21,111 nucleotides of DNA, taken from positions 1 through 21,111 of the forward strand of contig JBBRUG010000062.1 of assembly GCA_038247995.1 (NCBI GenBank), written 5' to 3'. Within the stretch, counting starts at the first letter, position 1, and each line of letters begins with the position of its first letter. Of the stretch, positions 11,919-19,252 are shown in pieces. The position numbers and the translations under genes are program-made. This DNA is from JBBRUG01 sp038247995 (lineage in GTDB: Bacteria; Chloroflexota; Chloroflexia; Chloroflexales; Chloroflexaceae). A model generated the notes under the pieces. The model made no database searches, was not told the origin of the DNA, and was given only the letters and a program-made list of their open reading frames with translations.

Positions 11919-14500
11919 CCCCGCGCACGGAATGTGTCCACTGCCGCGCGCCGCTTGCCCGTCCCGATGCCCGCTTCTGCGCGCGTTGCGGGCGTCCGCA
12001 ACCGCCTCCGGCCACGCTGGTTACGGCTGCGCCAACCATTGCCGCACTCGGCAACCCGGGCGCCACGCTTGAGGTACGCGAAGTCGGGTTGGCCCCGGTA
12101 AGTGTTCGGCTTGAAACAACCCCGCAGACCCTCGGCCGCGCTCCCGACAATGCCATTGTTTTAACCTCGCGTTTTGTCAGCGGCTATCACTCCCGGATCG
12201 AACCCAACGGCGTCGCGCATCGCATTGTTGATGTCGGTTCGACCAACGGCATGCTCTACGCGGGCCGCCGCATTGCCGCCCACGATCTGGCCGATGGCGA
12301 TGTGTTGCGCATCGGCGACGCCGCGACGGGTAACTTTGTTACCCTCACCTACAGCAATCCGGCGGCTGCACGCACCCCGCAGGCCGCCCAGGTTGCGCAT
12401 CACTACCCGCTCAACCCCAACGACGCCCAGATCACAATCGGGCGTGATGGCTGCGATGTCATTCTCGACAACCCGCAAGTCTCGCGCTTCCATGCGCAGA
12501 TCGAGCGCAGCGCCGCCGGTAAAGCAACCCTGCGCGACGCCGGATCCACCAATGGCACCTTCCTGAACGGGCGGCGGATCACCGCGCCGCATCCGCTGCA
12601 CGCCGGCGATGTGATCCAGATCGGCGCGTTTAAACTCGTCTACTCGCCAACCAGCCTCGACGAATACGATCAGCGCGGCGCCCTGCGCATCGACGCCCGC
12701 GGCCTCAGTCGCACAGTGGCGGGCGGGCGGCGCATCCTGCACGATGTCGCACTGAGCATCGCCCCACGCGAGTTTGTGGCCATCGTCGGCGGCTCCGGCA
12801 CCGGCAAGAGCACGCTGATGAAGGCGCTCTGCGGTTACGCCCCGGCTGATACCGGCCAGGTGCTGGTGAATGGCGATGATTTTTATCGCAATTTTGATGC
12901 CTACCGGAGCATGCTCGGCTACGTGCCTCAGGACGATATTCTGCATCGCAGTTTGCCCGTCGGCCGCGCCCTCGATTACGCCGCCCGCCTGCGCCTGCCC
13001 GGCGACACCGCGCCGAGCGAGATCAACCAGCGCGTCGCCCGCGTGCTCGACGACGTAGAGATGACGCCCCATCGCGACACGCTGGTGGAACAACTCTCCG
13101 GCGGCCAGCGCAAACGGGTGAGCATCGGCGCCGAACTCTTGGCCGACCCAAGCCTGTTCTTCCTCGACGAACCGACGAGCGGCCTCGATCCCGGCCTCGA
13201 AAAGAAGATGATGTACACATTGCGCCGCCTGGCCGACGCCGGACGTACGATCATCCTCGTCACCCACGCGACGGCAAACATCACCCAATGTGATCATATC
13301 ATTTTTATGTCGAGTGGCCGGGTCGTCTATTTTGGCCCGCCCGATGAAGCACTAACCTTTTTTAATGTGACTAGCGGCGATTTTGCCGATATTTACACCA
13401 AATTGGAGAGTGGTGATCACGAGGCGATCATTCAGCGTGATCTGATGGTCGAACACACGGCTTGGCAGGTCGCTAACGCTGCCGGTGCTCCGCCGAACCT
13501 GGCCGAACTGTGGGAACGGAAGTATCGCAACTCCGCGCAGCATCAGCGCTACGTCACCGATCGGCTGGCCCAGACGCCGGCAGGCCCGATTGCCGCCGCT
13601 CAGGGCGCGAACAGTGCCCGGCGGGCGCGCGGATCGCCCTGGCGTCAGTTTGCAATCCTCACCCGGCGCTACCTCGATCTCACCCTGCAAGATCGGCGCA
13701 ACCTGCTGATCTTACTGCTGCAAGCGCCATTGATCGCGCTGCTGCTGCTCTTCGTGGCTCACGGCGACGCCCTGACCGGCGCGCTTGGCGAAGGACTGAT
13801 TCAGCGCGGCGAAGCGAAAAAAGTGCTCTTCATGCTCGCCACCGTGAGCGTCTGGTTCGGCATCATTAATGCCGCCCGCGAGATCACCAAAGAATTGCCG
13901 ATCTTTCAGCGCGAGCGGCTGGTGAACCTGCGCATCGGGCCGTACTTGCTCTCGAAGGTTGTTGTGCTGGGCCTGCTCGCCCTGGTGCAAACGGCGCTAC
14001 TGCTTGGCATCTTGCTGCTCAATATACGCTTTCCCGGCGACACCGGCGTGCTGCTGCCGCCAATGCTCGAAGTGTTCACCACCCTGCTGCTCACAGCAGG
14101 CGCCGGCACGGCGTTAGGGCTGGTGATTAGCGCCTTCGCCAGCAGCAACGACCGCGCGGTTAGCATTGTGCCGCTGGCCCTGATCCCGCAGATCTTGTTC
14201 GCCGGCCTGATCTTCACCATCGAAGGTTTGGCCACACCACTAGCCTGGATCACGGCGAGCCGTTGGGCCATGGACGCCCTGGGCGTCAGCATCGACCTGA
14301 ACAATCTGTGTAATCTGCCGAACCTCGACGAGCGCGGCGCGATCTCACCCGGATGCAGCCCCGGCATCTTGGTCGGCGAGCCGGCCTTCACTCACACTCC
14401 CGAACACCTGCTCAGCCGCTGGGCTGCGCTGATTGTGTACGCCCTGGTCTGCCTCGTTCTGAGCGCCTGGTTACTCCACCGCCGCCGGCGCCAAATTTGA
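11912..14500 (+). CDS. Zinc ribbon-FHA-FHA-ABC transporter of the ABCG type (Rv1747-like), ATPase and membrane domain in one chain
   Basis: The 862-aa protein has, in order: a zinc ribbon (Cys 8/11/23/26); FHA1 (about 54-146; Arg76, Ser90, His93, Asn112); FHA2 (about 165-246; Arg178, Ser191, His194, Asn214); an ABC ATPase (about 262-490) with Walker A GGSGTGKST (293-301), Gln340, signature LSGGQRKR (395-402), Walker B LFFLDE (415-420) and switch His452; and an ABC-2 membrane domain (about 597-862) with about six hydrophobic helices. A half-transporter of this kind works as a dimer in the cytoplasmic membrane, probably as an exporter. The order and length match Mycobacterium tuberculosis Rv1747, whose FHA domains bind phosphothreonines made by a Ser/Thr kinase; the N-terminal zinc ribbon is extra. 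FHA1 has Gly91 where the SRxH motif usually has Arg. The start is GTG with AGGAG 9 nt upstream. The substrate is unknown. Confidence 0.93.
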   Translation: MSTPRTECVHCRAPLARPDARFCARCGRPQPPPATLVTAAPTIAALGNPGATLEVREVGLAPVSVRLETTPQTLGRAPDNAIVLTSRFVSGYHSRIEPNGVAHRIVDVGSTNGMLYAGRRIAAHDLADGDVLRIGDAATGNFVTLTYSNPAAARTPQAAQVAHHYPLNPNDAQITIGRDGCDVILDNPQVSRFHAQIERSAAGKATLRDAGSTNGTFLNGRRITAPHPLHAGDVIQIGAFKLVYSPTSLDEYDQRGALRIDARGLSRTVAGGRRILHDVALSIAPREFVAIVGGSGTGKSTLMKALCGYAPADTGQVLVNGDDFYRNFDAYRSMLGYVPQDDILHRSLPVGRALDYAARLRLPGDTAPSEINQRVARVLDDVEMTPHRDTLVEQLSGGQRKRVSIGAELLADPSLFFLDEPTSGLDPGLEKKMMYTLRRLADAGRTIILVTHATANITQCDHIIFMSSGRVVYFGPPDEALTFFNVTSGDFADIYTKLESGDHEAIIQRDLMVEHTAWQVANAAGAPPNLAELWERKYRNSAQHQRYVTDRLAQTPAGPIAAAQGANSARRARGSPWRQFAILTRRYLDLTLQDRRNLLILLLQAPLIALLLLFVAHGDALTGALGEGLIQRGEAKKVLFMLATVSVWFGIINAAREITKELPIFQRERLVNLRIGPYLLSKVVVLGLLALVQTALLLGILLLNIRFPGDTGVLLPPMLEVFTTLLLTAGAGTALGLVISAFASSNDRAVSIVPLALIPQILFAGLIFTIEGLATPLAWITASRWAMDALGVSIDLNNLCNLPNLDERGAISPGCSPGILVGEPAFTHTPEHLLSRWAALIVYALVCLVLSAWLLHRRRRQI

Positions 14501-14609
14501 CTATAAAACCAAAACCGCTCTCCACAAAACTGTGCAAGATAATTGCTAAATCGACGCAATTGGTGTTCGTGATGCGGGATACAATCGCCGTTCAGCCCTG
14601 TGCATGGCC

Positions 14610-14639
14610 TTGACATTGGTCATTTCTTTGGCGTATAAT
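14610..14639 (+). promoter_or_regulatory. Consensus sigma-A-type promoter for the XRE-cupin/permease unit
   Basis: TTGACA (14610-14615) and TATAAT (14634-14639) are both perfect consensus hexamers, with an 18-bp spacer. The predicted start is near 14646, leaving a leader of about 175 nt before the ATG at 14823. This is the best promoter in the window and suggests strong expression unless the leader or a repressor limits it. Confidence 0.8.
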
Positions 14640-14645
14640 ACAAAT

Positions 14646-14822
14646 GACTGTTACCGTGTGGGCAATTTTGTGAACAAGCAGAAGGCGCAGTCTGTACCTT
14701 CGGCAACCATATGTTGCAGGCTCATGAGTCGTATACGTAACCTTTATCGCCGCCGAAGGTAAGCTACTGTCCTCGACGCGCCAAAGAAGCAACCTGACCC
14801 TGCAATAAAGGCGGTGATCCAT
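14646..14822 (+). promoter_or_regulatory. Possible structured leader with alternative pairings
   Basis: TACCTTCGGC (14695-14704) pairs perfectly with GCCGAAGGTA (14752-14761). Inside is the hairpin GCAAC-CATAT-GTTGC (14703-14717). Its right arm could instead pair downstream: TTGCAGG (14714-14720) with CCTGCAA (14799-14805), or GTTGC with GCAAC at 14790-14794, ending close to the ribosome-binding region (about 14808-14816). It matches no riboswitch class that I recognise. Confidence 0.35.
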
Positions 14823-15368
14823 ATGTCACTCGGACAAAAAATCGGTCGTCTACGTCAGGAGCGTGGACTTACCCTGCAAGAAGTATCCGACGGCTCAGGC
14901 CTCACTCCGTCGTTTTTAAGTCGCCTTGAGCGCGACAAAGTCAACATCTCGGTGGCGAACTTGCGCAAACTGGCCCAGTTCTTTAGCGTCCAGATGACGC
15001 ACTTCTTTGAGGGTGAAGATAACCAGCAGGTTGGCCAGGTGCTGCGGCCGAGCGAGCGGGTACGCTTAAGCCTGGACGATGCACCGGTGCAAGTGTTCGC
15101 CTTGCTGCCGCCCAACAGCGATATGGAAGCCCGTCTGATCGAAGCGCAGCCGGGTAGCGGGCAACAGGGCTTCTCTTCGCGCGGCAGCCAGATGGTCCAT
15201 GTACTTCACGGCCAATTGCGCTATAATCTCGGCGAGGAAGAGTACGAACTGGAAACCGGCGATACCCTCTTCTATCGCGACGATGTTGCGCATAGCTGGG
15301 TAAATATCGGTGCAACCTCGGCGCTCGTGCTGACGGTCAGCGCCTTGAATAGTCGCGACGATCGGTGA
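14823..15368 (+). CDS. XRE-family transcriptional regulator with C-terminal cupin domain
   Basis: The 181-aa protein has an XRE/Cro-type helix-turn-helix (about 4-60: IGRLRQERGLTLQEVSDGSGLTPSFLSRLERDKVNISVANLRKLA). A cupin_2 beta-barrel follows (about 100-175: MVHVLHGQLRYNLGEEEYELETGDTLFYRDDVAHSWVN). Regulators of this build bind DNA as dimers and sense a small molecule or metal in the barrel; PuuR is a known example. The ATG at 14823 is preferred because the helix-turn-helix begins right after it and a GGTGAT-like ribosome-binding site precedes it; a GTG at 14814 would add three residues. The gene is driven by a consensus promoter and overlaps the permease gene by 4 nt (GTGA), so it probably regulates that operon, perhaps in response to the permease substrate. 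Confidence 0.9.
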   Translation: MSLGQKIGRLRQERGLTLQEVSDGSGLTPSFLSRLERDKVNISVANLRKLAQFFSVQMTHFFEGEDNQQVGQVLRPSERVRLSLDDAPVQVFALLPPNSDMEARLIEAQPGSGQQGFSSRGSQMVHVLHGQLRYNLGEEEYELETGDTLFYRDDVAHSWVNIGATSALVLTVSALNSRDDR

Positions 15369-16540
15369 CAACCTTTTCCCCTCAGTTTACACCGCGCCGC
15401 ATAGCGCGCTGGGTGCTTGTGGTTGCCGCTCTAAGCATTGTCGGCAGCCTGCTTTGGAGTGCCCGCAGCGTCCTCACTCCTTTCATCTTCGGCATTGTCC
15501 TGGCTTACCTTTTCTTGCCGCTCGTCAATCGGCTCGAACAGCGCTTGCCGCGCTGGGGTGCTATTCTGGTCGTCTATGTTGTTGCGATCAGCCTTGTCGT
15601 GACGTTCTTCGCCTTCATCGTGCCGCCGCTCATCGATCAGGTTGGTGAACTGATCAATGCCTTCCCCAGCATTCGCGAGATCCAGACCGAACTCAGCCAC
15701 CTCCTCGACGAGTATGAACTGCTGCTCGCCCAACTCCCGGTCGATATTCGCATAATGGTTGAGCAGGCCGTTACCGGATTTGCTTCGCAGACGATCGATA
15801 CAATTCGTAACAATCTGGTCAATTATCTTCAGGGCCTGGGCCAATTTATTGTCAGCAGCCTACTCTCGGTCGTCAATACCGTAACCTTCCTGCTGGGCTT
15901 CTTCTTGATCCCGTTCTGGCTTTTTTACGTGCTGATGGATCAGCGCGACGGCGTGGCAGCGCTCAACCGCATGCTCCCCCCCTGGTTCCGCGCCGATTTT
16001 TGGGCCACAACGGTCATCTTCGACCGAGTTTTTAGCGGCTATTTACGCGGCCAGTTGTTGCTTGGCCTGGCTGTAGGCTTCGCTGCGGCCGTCGGCCTGA
16101 CAATTCTCAGCCTGTTTGGGCTGGAAGTAGATTACATCCTGCTGCTGGCCGTTCTCGCTGCGATCACCGAACTGATCCCAATTATCGGGCCGATCATCGG
16201 CGCCGTGCCGGCAGTCATTCTGGGCTTCATCGATTCGCCGACAACCGGCATTGCCGTGCTGCTGCTCTACATCGGCATTCAGCAATTGGAAAACAATCTC
16301 CTTGTGCCGCGCATCGTCGGCGAGAGTGTTGGTTTACACCCGGCCATCCTGATGGTTTTACTGTTGGTCTGTTCGCAAGTGTTCGGGCTCGCCGGCGCGA
16401 TCCTCTCCGCGCCGCTCGGCGCCGTCTCGCGCGATGTCTTCACGTACATTTACGGACGCCTGAGCGACCCGCCGCGCCCGGCCGGTGAGCTACCGGCTCG
16501 GCTGCGTGAAAAACCTGAGGGGAATGTTGCGGAACCTTGA
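15365..16540 (+). CDS. AI-2E family (PerM/TqsA-like) membrane permease
   Basis: The 391-aa product has about eight hydrophobic segments in the AI-2E family layout: two near the N-terminus (about 15-60), one at about 64-88, a soluble helical insert (about 95-165), and a C-terminal bundle. The family text is clear: TELIPIIGPIIGAVPAVILG, QQLENNLLVPRIVGESVGLHP, and GLAGAILSAPLGAV. The family includes the autoinducer-2 exporter TqsA of E. coli and Na+/H+ antiporters, so the substrate here cannot be told. Translation starts at a GTG that overlaps the regulator's stop, so it depends on coupling. The C-terminus ends in a charged tail. A second short frame continues past the stop (see 16524-16646). 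Confidence 0.92.
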   Translation: MTTFSPQFTPRRIARWVLVVAALSIVGSLLWSARSVLTPFIFGIVLAYLFLPLVNRLEQRLPRWGAILVVYVVAISLVVTFFAFIVPPLIDQVGELINAFPSIREIQTELSHLLDEYELLLAQLPVDIRIMVEQAVTGFASQTIDTIRNNLVNYLQGLGQFIVSSLLSVVNTVTFLLGFFLIPFWLFYVLMDQRDGVAALNRMLPPWFRADFWATTVIFDRVFSGYLRGQLLLGLAVGFAAAVGLTILSLFGLEVDYILLLAVLAAITELIPIIGPIIGAVPAVILGFIDSPTTGIAVLLLYIGIQQLENNLLVPRIVGESVGLHPAILMVLLLVCSQVFGLAGAILSAPLGAVSRDVFTYIYGRLSDPPRPAGELPARLREKPEGNVAEP

Positions 16541-16646
16541 GAACATTGCGGCAGCACTCGAAGCCGAGGAGGAAGTTGCGGCAGCATTCGAAGCCGCGGC
16601 TGAGCGGCAAGAAAAACCGCCACCTGAAGAACAGGTAGCGGGATAA
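16524..16646 (+). CDS. Possible small Ala/Glu-rich ORF, or displaced tail of the permease
   Basis: A 40-codon frame from the ATG at 16524 to TAA at 16644-16646 overlaps the end of the permease gene by 17 nt, in the +1 frame. The product contains two imperfect 10-residue repeats (NIAAALEAEE and EVAAAFEAAA), then a charged Pro-rich end. The DNA repeat has a 30-bp period with 24 of 30 matches (16541-16600), which fits selection on codons. GAGGGG lies only 1 nt before the ATG, too close for normal initiation. It may instead be a C-terminal helical tail of the permease cut off by a frameshift near 16538. No family is recognised. Confidence 0.35.
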   Translation: MLRNLENIAAALEAEEEVAAAFEAAAERQEKPPPEEQVAG

Positions 16647-16667
16647 GAACTGAATGATCTCTAGCAT

Positions 16668-16697
16668 CCGGGCGGGTTACAACGCCCGGTTTGTTTT
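16668..16697 (+). terminator. Intrinsic terminator after the permease unit
   Basis: CCGGGCG (16668-16674) pairs with CGCCCGG (16683-16689) across an 8-nt loop, followed by TTTGTTTT. It ends at the stop codon of the opposing HD-domain gene. The minus strand lacks a strong T run after the stem, so it mainly serves the plus strand. Confidence 0.85.
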
Positions 16698-17241
16698 ACC
16701 CGCCCAGTCCGCTGCGCCCCAAACGCCGCCAGATCCGCCGTAGCGTCTCACGATGGCGCCGCCGCGCCCGGCGTTGGATGATCCGCTGAGCAAAGTGCGG
16801 ATCACTCGCCAAGAGCATCCGCCGCATTTCCAGGCTGCGCCCGTTGAGCAACCCGCTGAGAAAGTGCGTCATATCGGTGAAGGAAGCTATCTTATCCGCG
16901 ACGGCCAACACCCAACCCTCACGCGTGGTTGGCGCCGGGCCAAGCGGAAACATATGGCTGACAATCGCTTGCGCAACCGGCTCCGGCTCACCCAATTCGG
17001 CAGCCACTACGGCGGCAATCGCACCATGGGTCGTAAGCGTACCCTTGCGCGAATCTAAGTCGTGCAACATCGCCGCCCGAACCACTGTCCGAGTATCGGC
17101 CCCAAACAGCGGCGCAATGCGGTACGAATACCGCGCAACGCGCAACATATGATCGTGCTTGGGCACACTGTGATGCATCTGCAGTTGCGTCTCCATTACA
17201 CGGGGATGAGCAAGCAGGTCGGAAATAAGCGATTGATCCAC
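16696..17241 (-). CDS. HD-domain metal-dependent phosphohydrolase
   Basis: The product is 181 aa from the chosen start. It has the full HD-superfamily metal set: His31 (KHDHMLRVARYSY), His60-Asp61 (AAMLHDLDS), His96 (AIVSHMFPL) and Asp116 (VLAVADKIASF). The text SHMFPLGPAP.TREGWVLAVADK resembles a group of small bacterial HD hydrolases of unknown substrate. A basic Arg-rich tail (about 155-175) could bind nucleic acid or membrane. The GTG at 17241 is preferred because AGGAGG lies 4 nt upstream; an ATG at 17325 in the same frame would add 28 low-similarity residues. It is divergent from lipB, with its own promoter, and faces the permease unit at its 3' end. The reaction is probably phosphate-ester hydrolysis of a nucleotide; the substrate cannot be told. 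Confidence 0.85.
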   Translation of the reverse strand: MDQSLISDLLAHPRVMETQLQMHHSVPKHDHMLRVARYSYRIAPLFGADTRTVVRAAMLHDLDSRKGTLTTHGAIAAVVAAELGEPEPVAQAIVSHMFPLGPAPTTREGWVLAVADKIASFTDMTHFLSGLLNGRSLEMRRMLLASDPHFAQRIIQRRARRRHRETLRRIWRRLGRSGLGG

Positions 17242-17355
17242 TGATCCTCCTGAGCGTAGCGACTGATTTCTTGCTGTAGGCCGCACGAAACACGCGGCAG
17301 ACGACTGACGGACATCCTTAACCATCAGCGTTACGCTGCATTATGTTTCTAAGAC

Positions 17356-17385
17356 GTTATAGCGCTCTTATTGGTTGCATTTCAA
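17356..17385 (-). promoter_or_regulatory. Promoter for the HD-domain gene
   Basis: On the minus strand TTGAAA (17385-17380) and TATAAC (17361-17356) are 18 bp apart. The start would be near 17349, about 108 nt before the preferred GTG at 17241. Confidence 0.55.
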
Positions 17386-17428
17386 TTCTACCATGAGTCC
17401 TGTTTTCGAGTAGTGCCGCCGACGGTGG

Positions 17429-17434
17429 TATACT
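17429..17434 (+). promoter_or_regulatory. -10 box for lipB, suggesting a leaderless or near-leaderless transcript
   Basis: TATACT lies 7 nt before the lipB ATG at 17442, so transcription would begin at or next to the start codon. No good -35 is seen, and no normal ribosome-binding site stands before the ATG (only AAAAGG 1 nt away). Confidence 0.4.
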
Positions 17435-17441
17435 AAAAGGC

Positions 17442-18116
17442 ATGATCACCACGGCACTCCGCACGATCTACCTGCGCCGTTTGGGCCGCATGAGCTACAC
17501 CGATGCGTGGGCCGAGCAGCACCGCCTGGTGGCCGAACGCTCGGCCGGCAATGCCCCCGATACGCTGCTGCTTGTCGAACATCCCCCAACGATTACGCTG
17601 GGCAATCGCGCCAAACCCGAGCATATCCTCGCCTCTGCGGCAGAACTGGAACGTCGCGGCGTTAGCGTCGTGCGCTCGGATCGCGGCGGCGATGTAACCT
17701 ACCACACACCGGGCCAGGTCGTCGGTTACCCGCTTCTCAAGCTCTCGCAGCATGGCGGCGACATCGGGCGCTATCTGCGCAACCTGGAGACGATGATCAT
17801 CCGTACGATCGCTGCATACGGGCTCGAAAGCGCCCACGAACCCGGGCTGACCGGCGTCTGGGTGCGGCAGGGCGCAGCGAAGATCTGCGCCATCGGTGTA
17901 AAACTGAGCGCGAGCGGCGTTACCAGCCACGGCTTTGCGCTCAATGTTAGCCCGGATCTCACCGGCTTCAGGTTGATTGTGCCCTGCGGCATCACCGACC
18001 GCGCCGTTACATCACTCGCCGCCGAACTCAGCACGCCGCCAGCGCTGCCCGAGGTGGAAGCCGAGGTGCTCAGGCAGTTTAGCGAAATATTTGGTGTTAC
18101 AATAGCTGAGGAATAA
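17442..18116 (+). CDS. lipB: Octanoyl-[acyl-carrier-protein]:protein N-octanoyltransferase
   Basis: The 224-aa product is LipB, which moves octanoyl from acyl carrier protein to a lysine of the lipoyl domains of 2-oxoacid dehydrogenases and glycine cleavage protein H. Family motifs: LVEHPPTITLGNRAK (about 44-58), RGGDVTYHTPGQVVGYPL (81-98), KICAIGVKL with the likely catalytic Lys147, HGFALNV (163-169) and the catalytic Cys182 in VPCGI. The Lys-Cys spacing of 35 fits the known Cys/Lys pair. The length is typical. It lies 75 nt upstream of lipA on the same strand, so the two steps of lipoate synthesis are together and probably co-transcribed. It shares a 200-bp spacer with the divergent HD gene. 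Confidence 0.96.
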   Translation: MITTALRTIYLRRLGRMSYTDAWAEQHRLVAERSAGNAPDTLLLVEHPPTITLGNRAKPEHILASAAELERRGVSVVRSDRGGDVTYHTPGQVVGYPLLKLSQHGGDIGRYLRNLETMIIRTIAAYGLESAHEPGLTGVWVRQGAAKICAIGVKLSASGVTSHGFALNVSPDLTGFRLIVPCGITDRAVTSLAAELSTPPALPEVEAEVLRQFSEIFGVTIAEE

Positions 18117-18191
18117 AAGTCTATTGTACGAACGCAGCGCACTGTATTCATCCAATGCGTAACGAAAATACTTCTAGAAGGTTAGCGTAAT

Positions 18192-19109
18192 ATGGCCGAG
18201 TTCATCCCTCTGAATGCCGTTGGTATACCTGCTGCGCCGGAGGCTCCCGCCCGACCGCGCCGCCCCGAGTGGCTCAAGGCCAAAGCGCCGGCGGGTGCAA
18301 ACTATAGCGATGTACACCGCCTGATGCGTGAGAAGGGGCTGCATACTGTCTGCGAAGAGGCGCGTTGCCCCAACATCGGCGAATGCTGGAATAATCGTAC
18401 CGCAACGTTCTTGCTGCTCGGCGACACCTGCACCCGTGGTTGTCGTTACTGCGCTATCGGCAAAGGTAAGCCCAAGCCGATCGATGAACTGGAACCTGAG
18501 CGCGTCGCCGACTCAGTGGCCCACCTTCAGCTCAAGTTTGCCGTGCTTACCTCGGTGAACCGCGACGATACGCCCGACGGCGGCGCGCATATCTTCGCCC
18601 GCTCGATCGAACTGATCCGCGAGCGGGTGCCCGATTGCAAGATCGAAGTGCTCATTCCCGACTTCGACGGCAACTGGGAGGCCCTTCAGCAAGTCTTGGA
18701 AGCGCGCCCCGATGTGCTCAACCACAATATCGAGTCGATCCCGCGCCTCTTCCGGCGCTTCCGCCCACGCGCCACGTTCGACCAGAGCATCGAACTGTTG
18801 GCTCGCGCCCGCGCCTTCGATCCGCAACTTACCACCAAAAGCGGCATGATGGTCGGCGCCGGCGAGACGAACGATGAGGTGCTGGAAGTGCTCGACGCAC
18901 TGCGCTCCGCGGACGTGAATGTGGTCACGATTGGGCAGTACTTGGCGCCCGACAGTTCCTACTGGCCGATTGATCGGTATGTCACTCCAGCCGAGTTTAC
19001 CCACTTCCGCACCGCGGCGTTCAAGCGCGGCTTCCGCCATGTTGAGAGCGGCCCGCTCGTGCGCTCAAGTTACAACGCCCACTTGCATGTGGGGGCGGCG
19101 CAACACTAG
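18192..19109 (+). CDS. lipA: Lipoyl synthase (radical SAM)
   Basis: The 305-aa product inserts two sulfurs into the octanoyl chain made by LipB. It has both iron-sulfur binding sets: the auxiliary cluster Cys54-x4-Cys59-x5-Cys65, and the radical SAM Cys80-x3-Cys84-x2-Cys87 (GDTCTRGCRYCAI). The C-terminal RSSY motif (291-294) supplies the serine ligand of the auxiliary cluster. Other conserved text includes LTSVNRDDTPDGGA, HNIESIPRL, TKSGMMVGAGET and GQYLAPDSSYWP. The N-terminus starts at an ATG with AGAAGG about 10 nt upstream and includes the usual P.WLK.K.P segment. It is cytosolic and of typical length. Downstream are a dispersed repeat and a hairpin, then the opposing NAD(P)HX repair gene. 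Confidence 0.97.
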   Translation: MAEFIPLNAVGIPAAPEAPARPRRPEWLKAKAPAGANYSDVHRLMREKGLHTVCEEARCPNIGECWNNRTATFLLLGDTCTRGCRYCAIGKGKPKPIDELEPERVADSVAHLQLKFAVLTSVNRDDTPDGGAHIFARSIELIRERVPDCKIEVLIPDFDGNWEALQQVLEARPDVLNHNIESIPRLFRRFRPRATFDQSIELLARARAFDPQLTTKSGMMVGAGETNDEVLEVLDALRSADVNVVTIGQYLAPDSSYWPIDRYVTPAEFTHFRTAAFKRGFRHVESGPLVRSSYNAHLHVGAAQH

Positions 19110-19173
19110 CGCACTGAGCAGCATGATTGAGCTACTGAGGCCGCTGAACCGGGTGGCGCGCTGCGCTCGCGCT
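19110..19173 (-). repeat. Dispersed repeat, copy B
   Basis: It is the inverted partner of the repeat at 2320-2386. The core at 19142-19172 matches 29 of 31 bases on the opposite strand, with weaker similarity reaching to about 19110. It lies between the ends of two converging genes. Confidence 0.7.
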
Positions 19174-19218
19174 ACTCTACGCAGGCGCAAGCGATCTGAG
19201 CAATGCTGTAGTAAAGCT

Positions 19219-19243
19219 GAAGCACTGGCTTCACCAGTGCTTC
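19219..19243. terminator. Strong hairpin between converging genes, without a T run
   Basis: GAAGCACTGG and CCAGTGCTTC form a perfect 10-bp stem with a CTTCA loop. It stands between lipA and the opposing nnr gene, 10 nt from the nnr stop. Neither side has a T run, so it may be a non-canonical or mRNA-stabilising structure; the terminator role is inferred from position. Confidence 0.5.
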
Positions 19244-19252
19244 GACCCAACA

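Larger units (their letters stand above)
14501..14822. other. 322-bp spacer without a gene: promoter and folded leader
   Basis: The first 100 bp after the transporter gene shows nothing firm; a weak hairpin (AATTGC/GCAATT, 14541-14561) has no T run and is not called a terminator. A consensus promoter lies at 14610-14639. The remaining 175 nt form the leader of the XRE-cupin gene. Short frames on either strand look random. Confidence 0.65.

Noticed and set aside
12161..13297. A 378-codon minus-strand frame within the FHA-ABC gene
   Set aside because: It lies wholly opposite FHA and ATPase motifs and shows no recognisable protein family.
14541..14561. AATTGC/GCAATT hairpin as terminator of the FHA-ABC gene
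   Set aside because: The stem is AT-rich and weak, and no T run follows.
15216..15230. GCTATAATCTCGG inside the XRE-cupin gene, identical to the dnaN -10 region, as a promoter for the permease
   Set aside because: It encodes conserved cupin residues (LRYNLG), has no properly spaced -35 and no TGn; the regulator-permease overlap argues for one transcript.
17242..17325. N-terminal extension of the HD-domain protein from an ATG at 17325
   Set aside because: The extra 28 residues do not look like the family, and AGGAGG stands just before the GTG at 17241; the longer form cannot be fully excluded.
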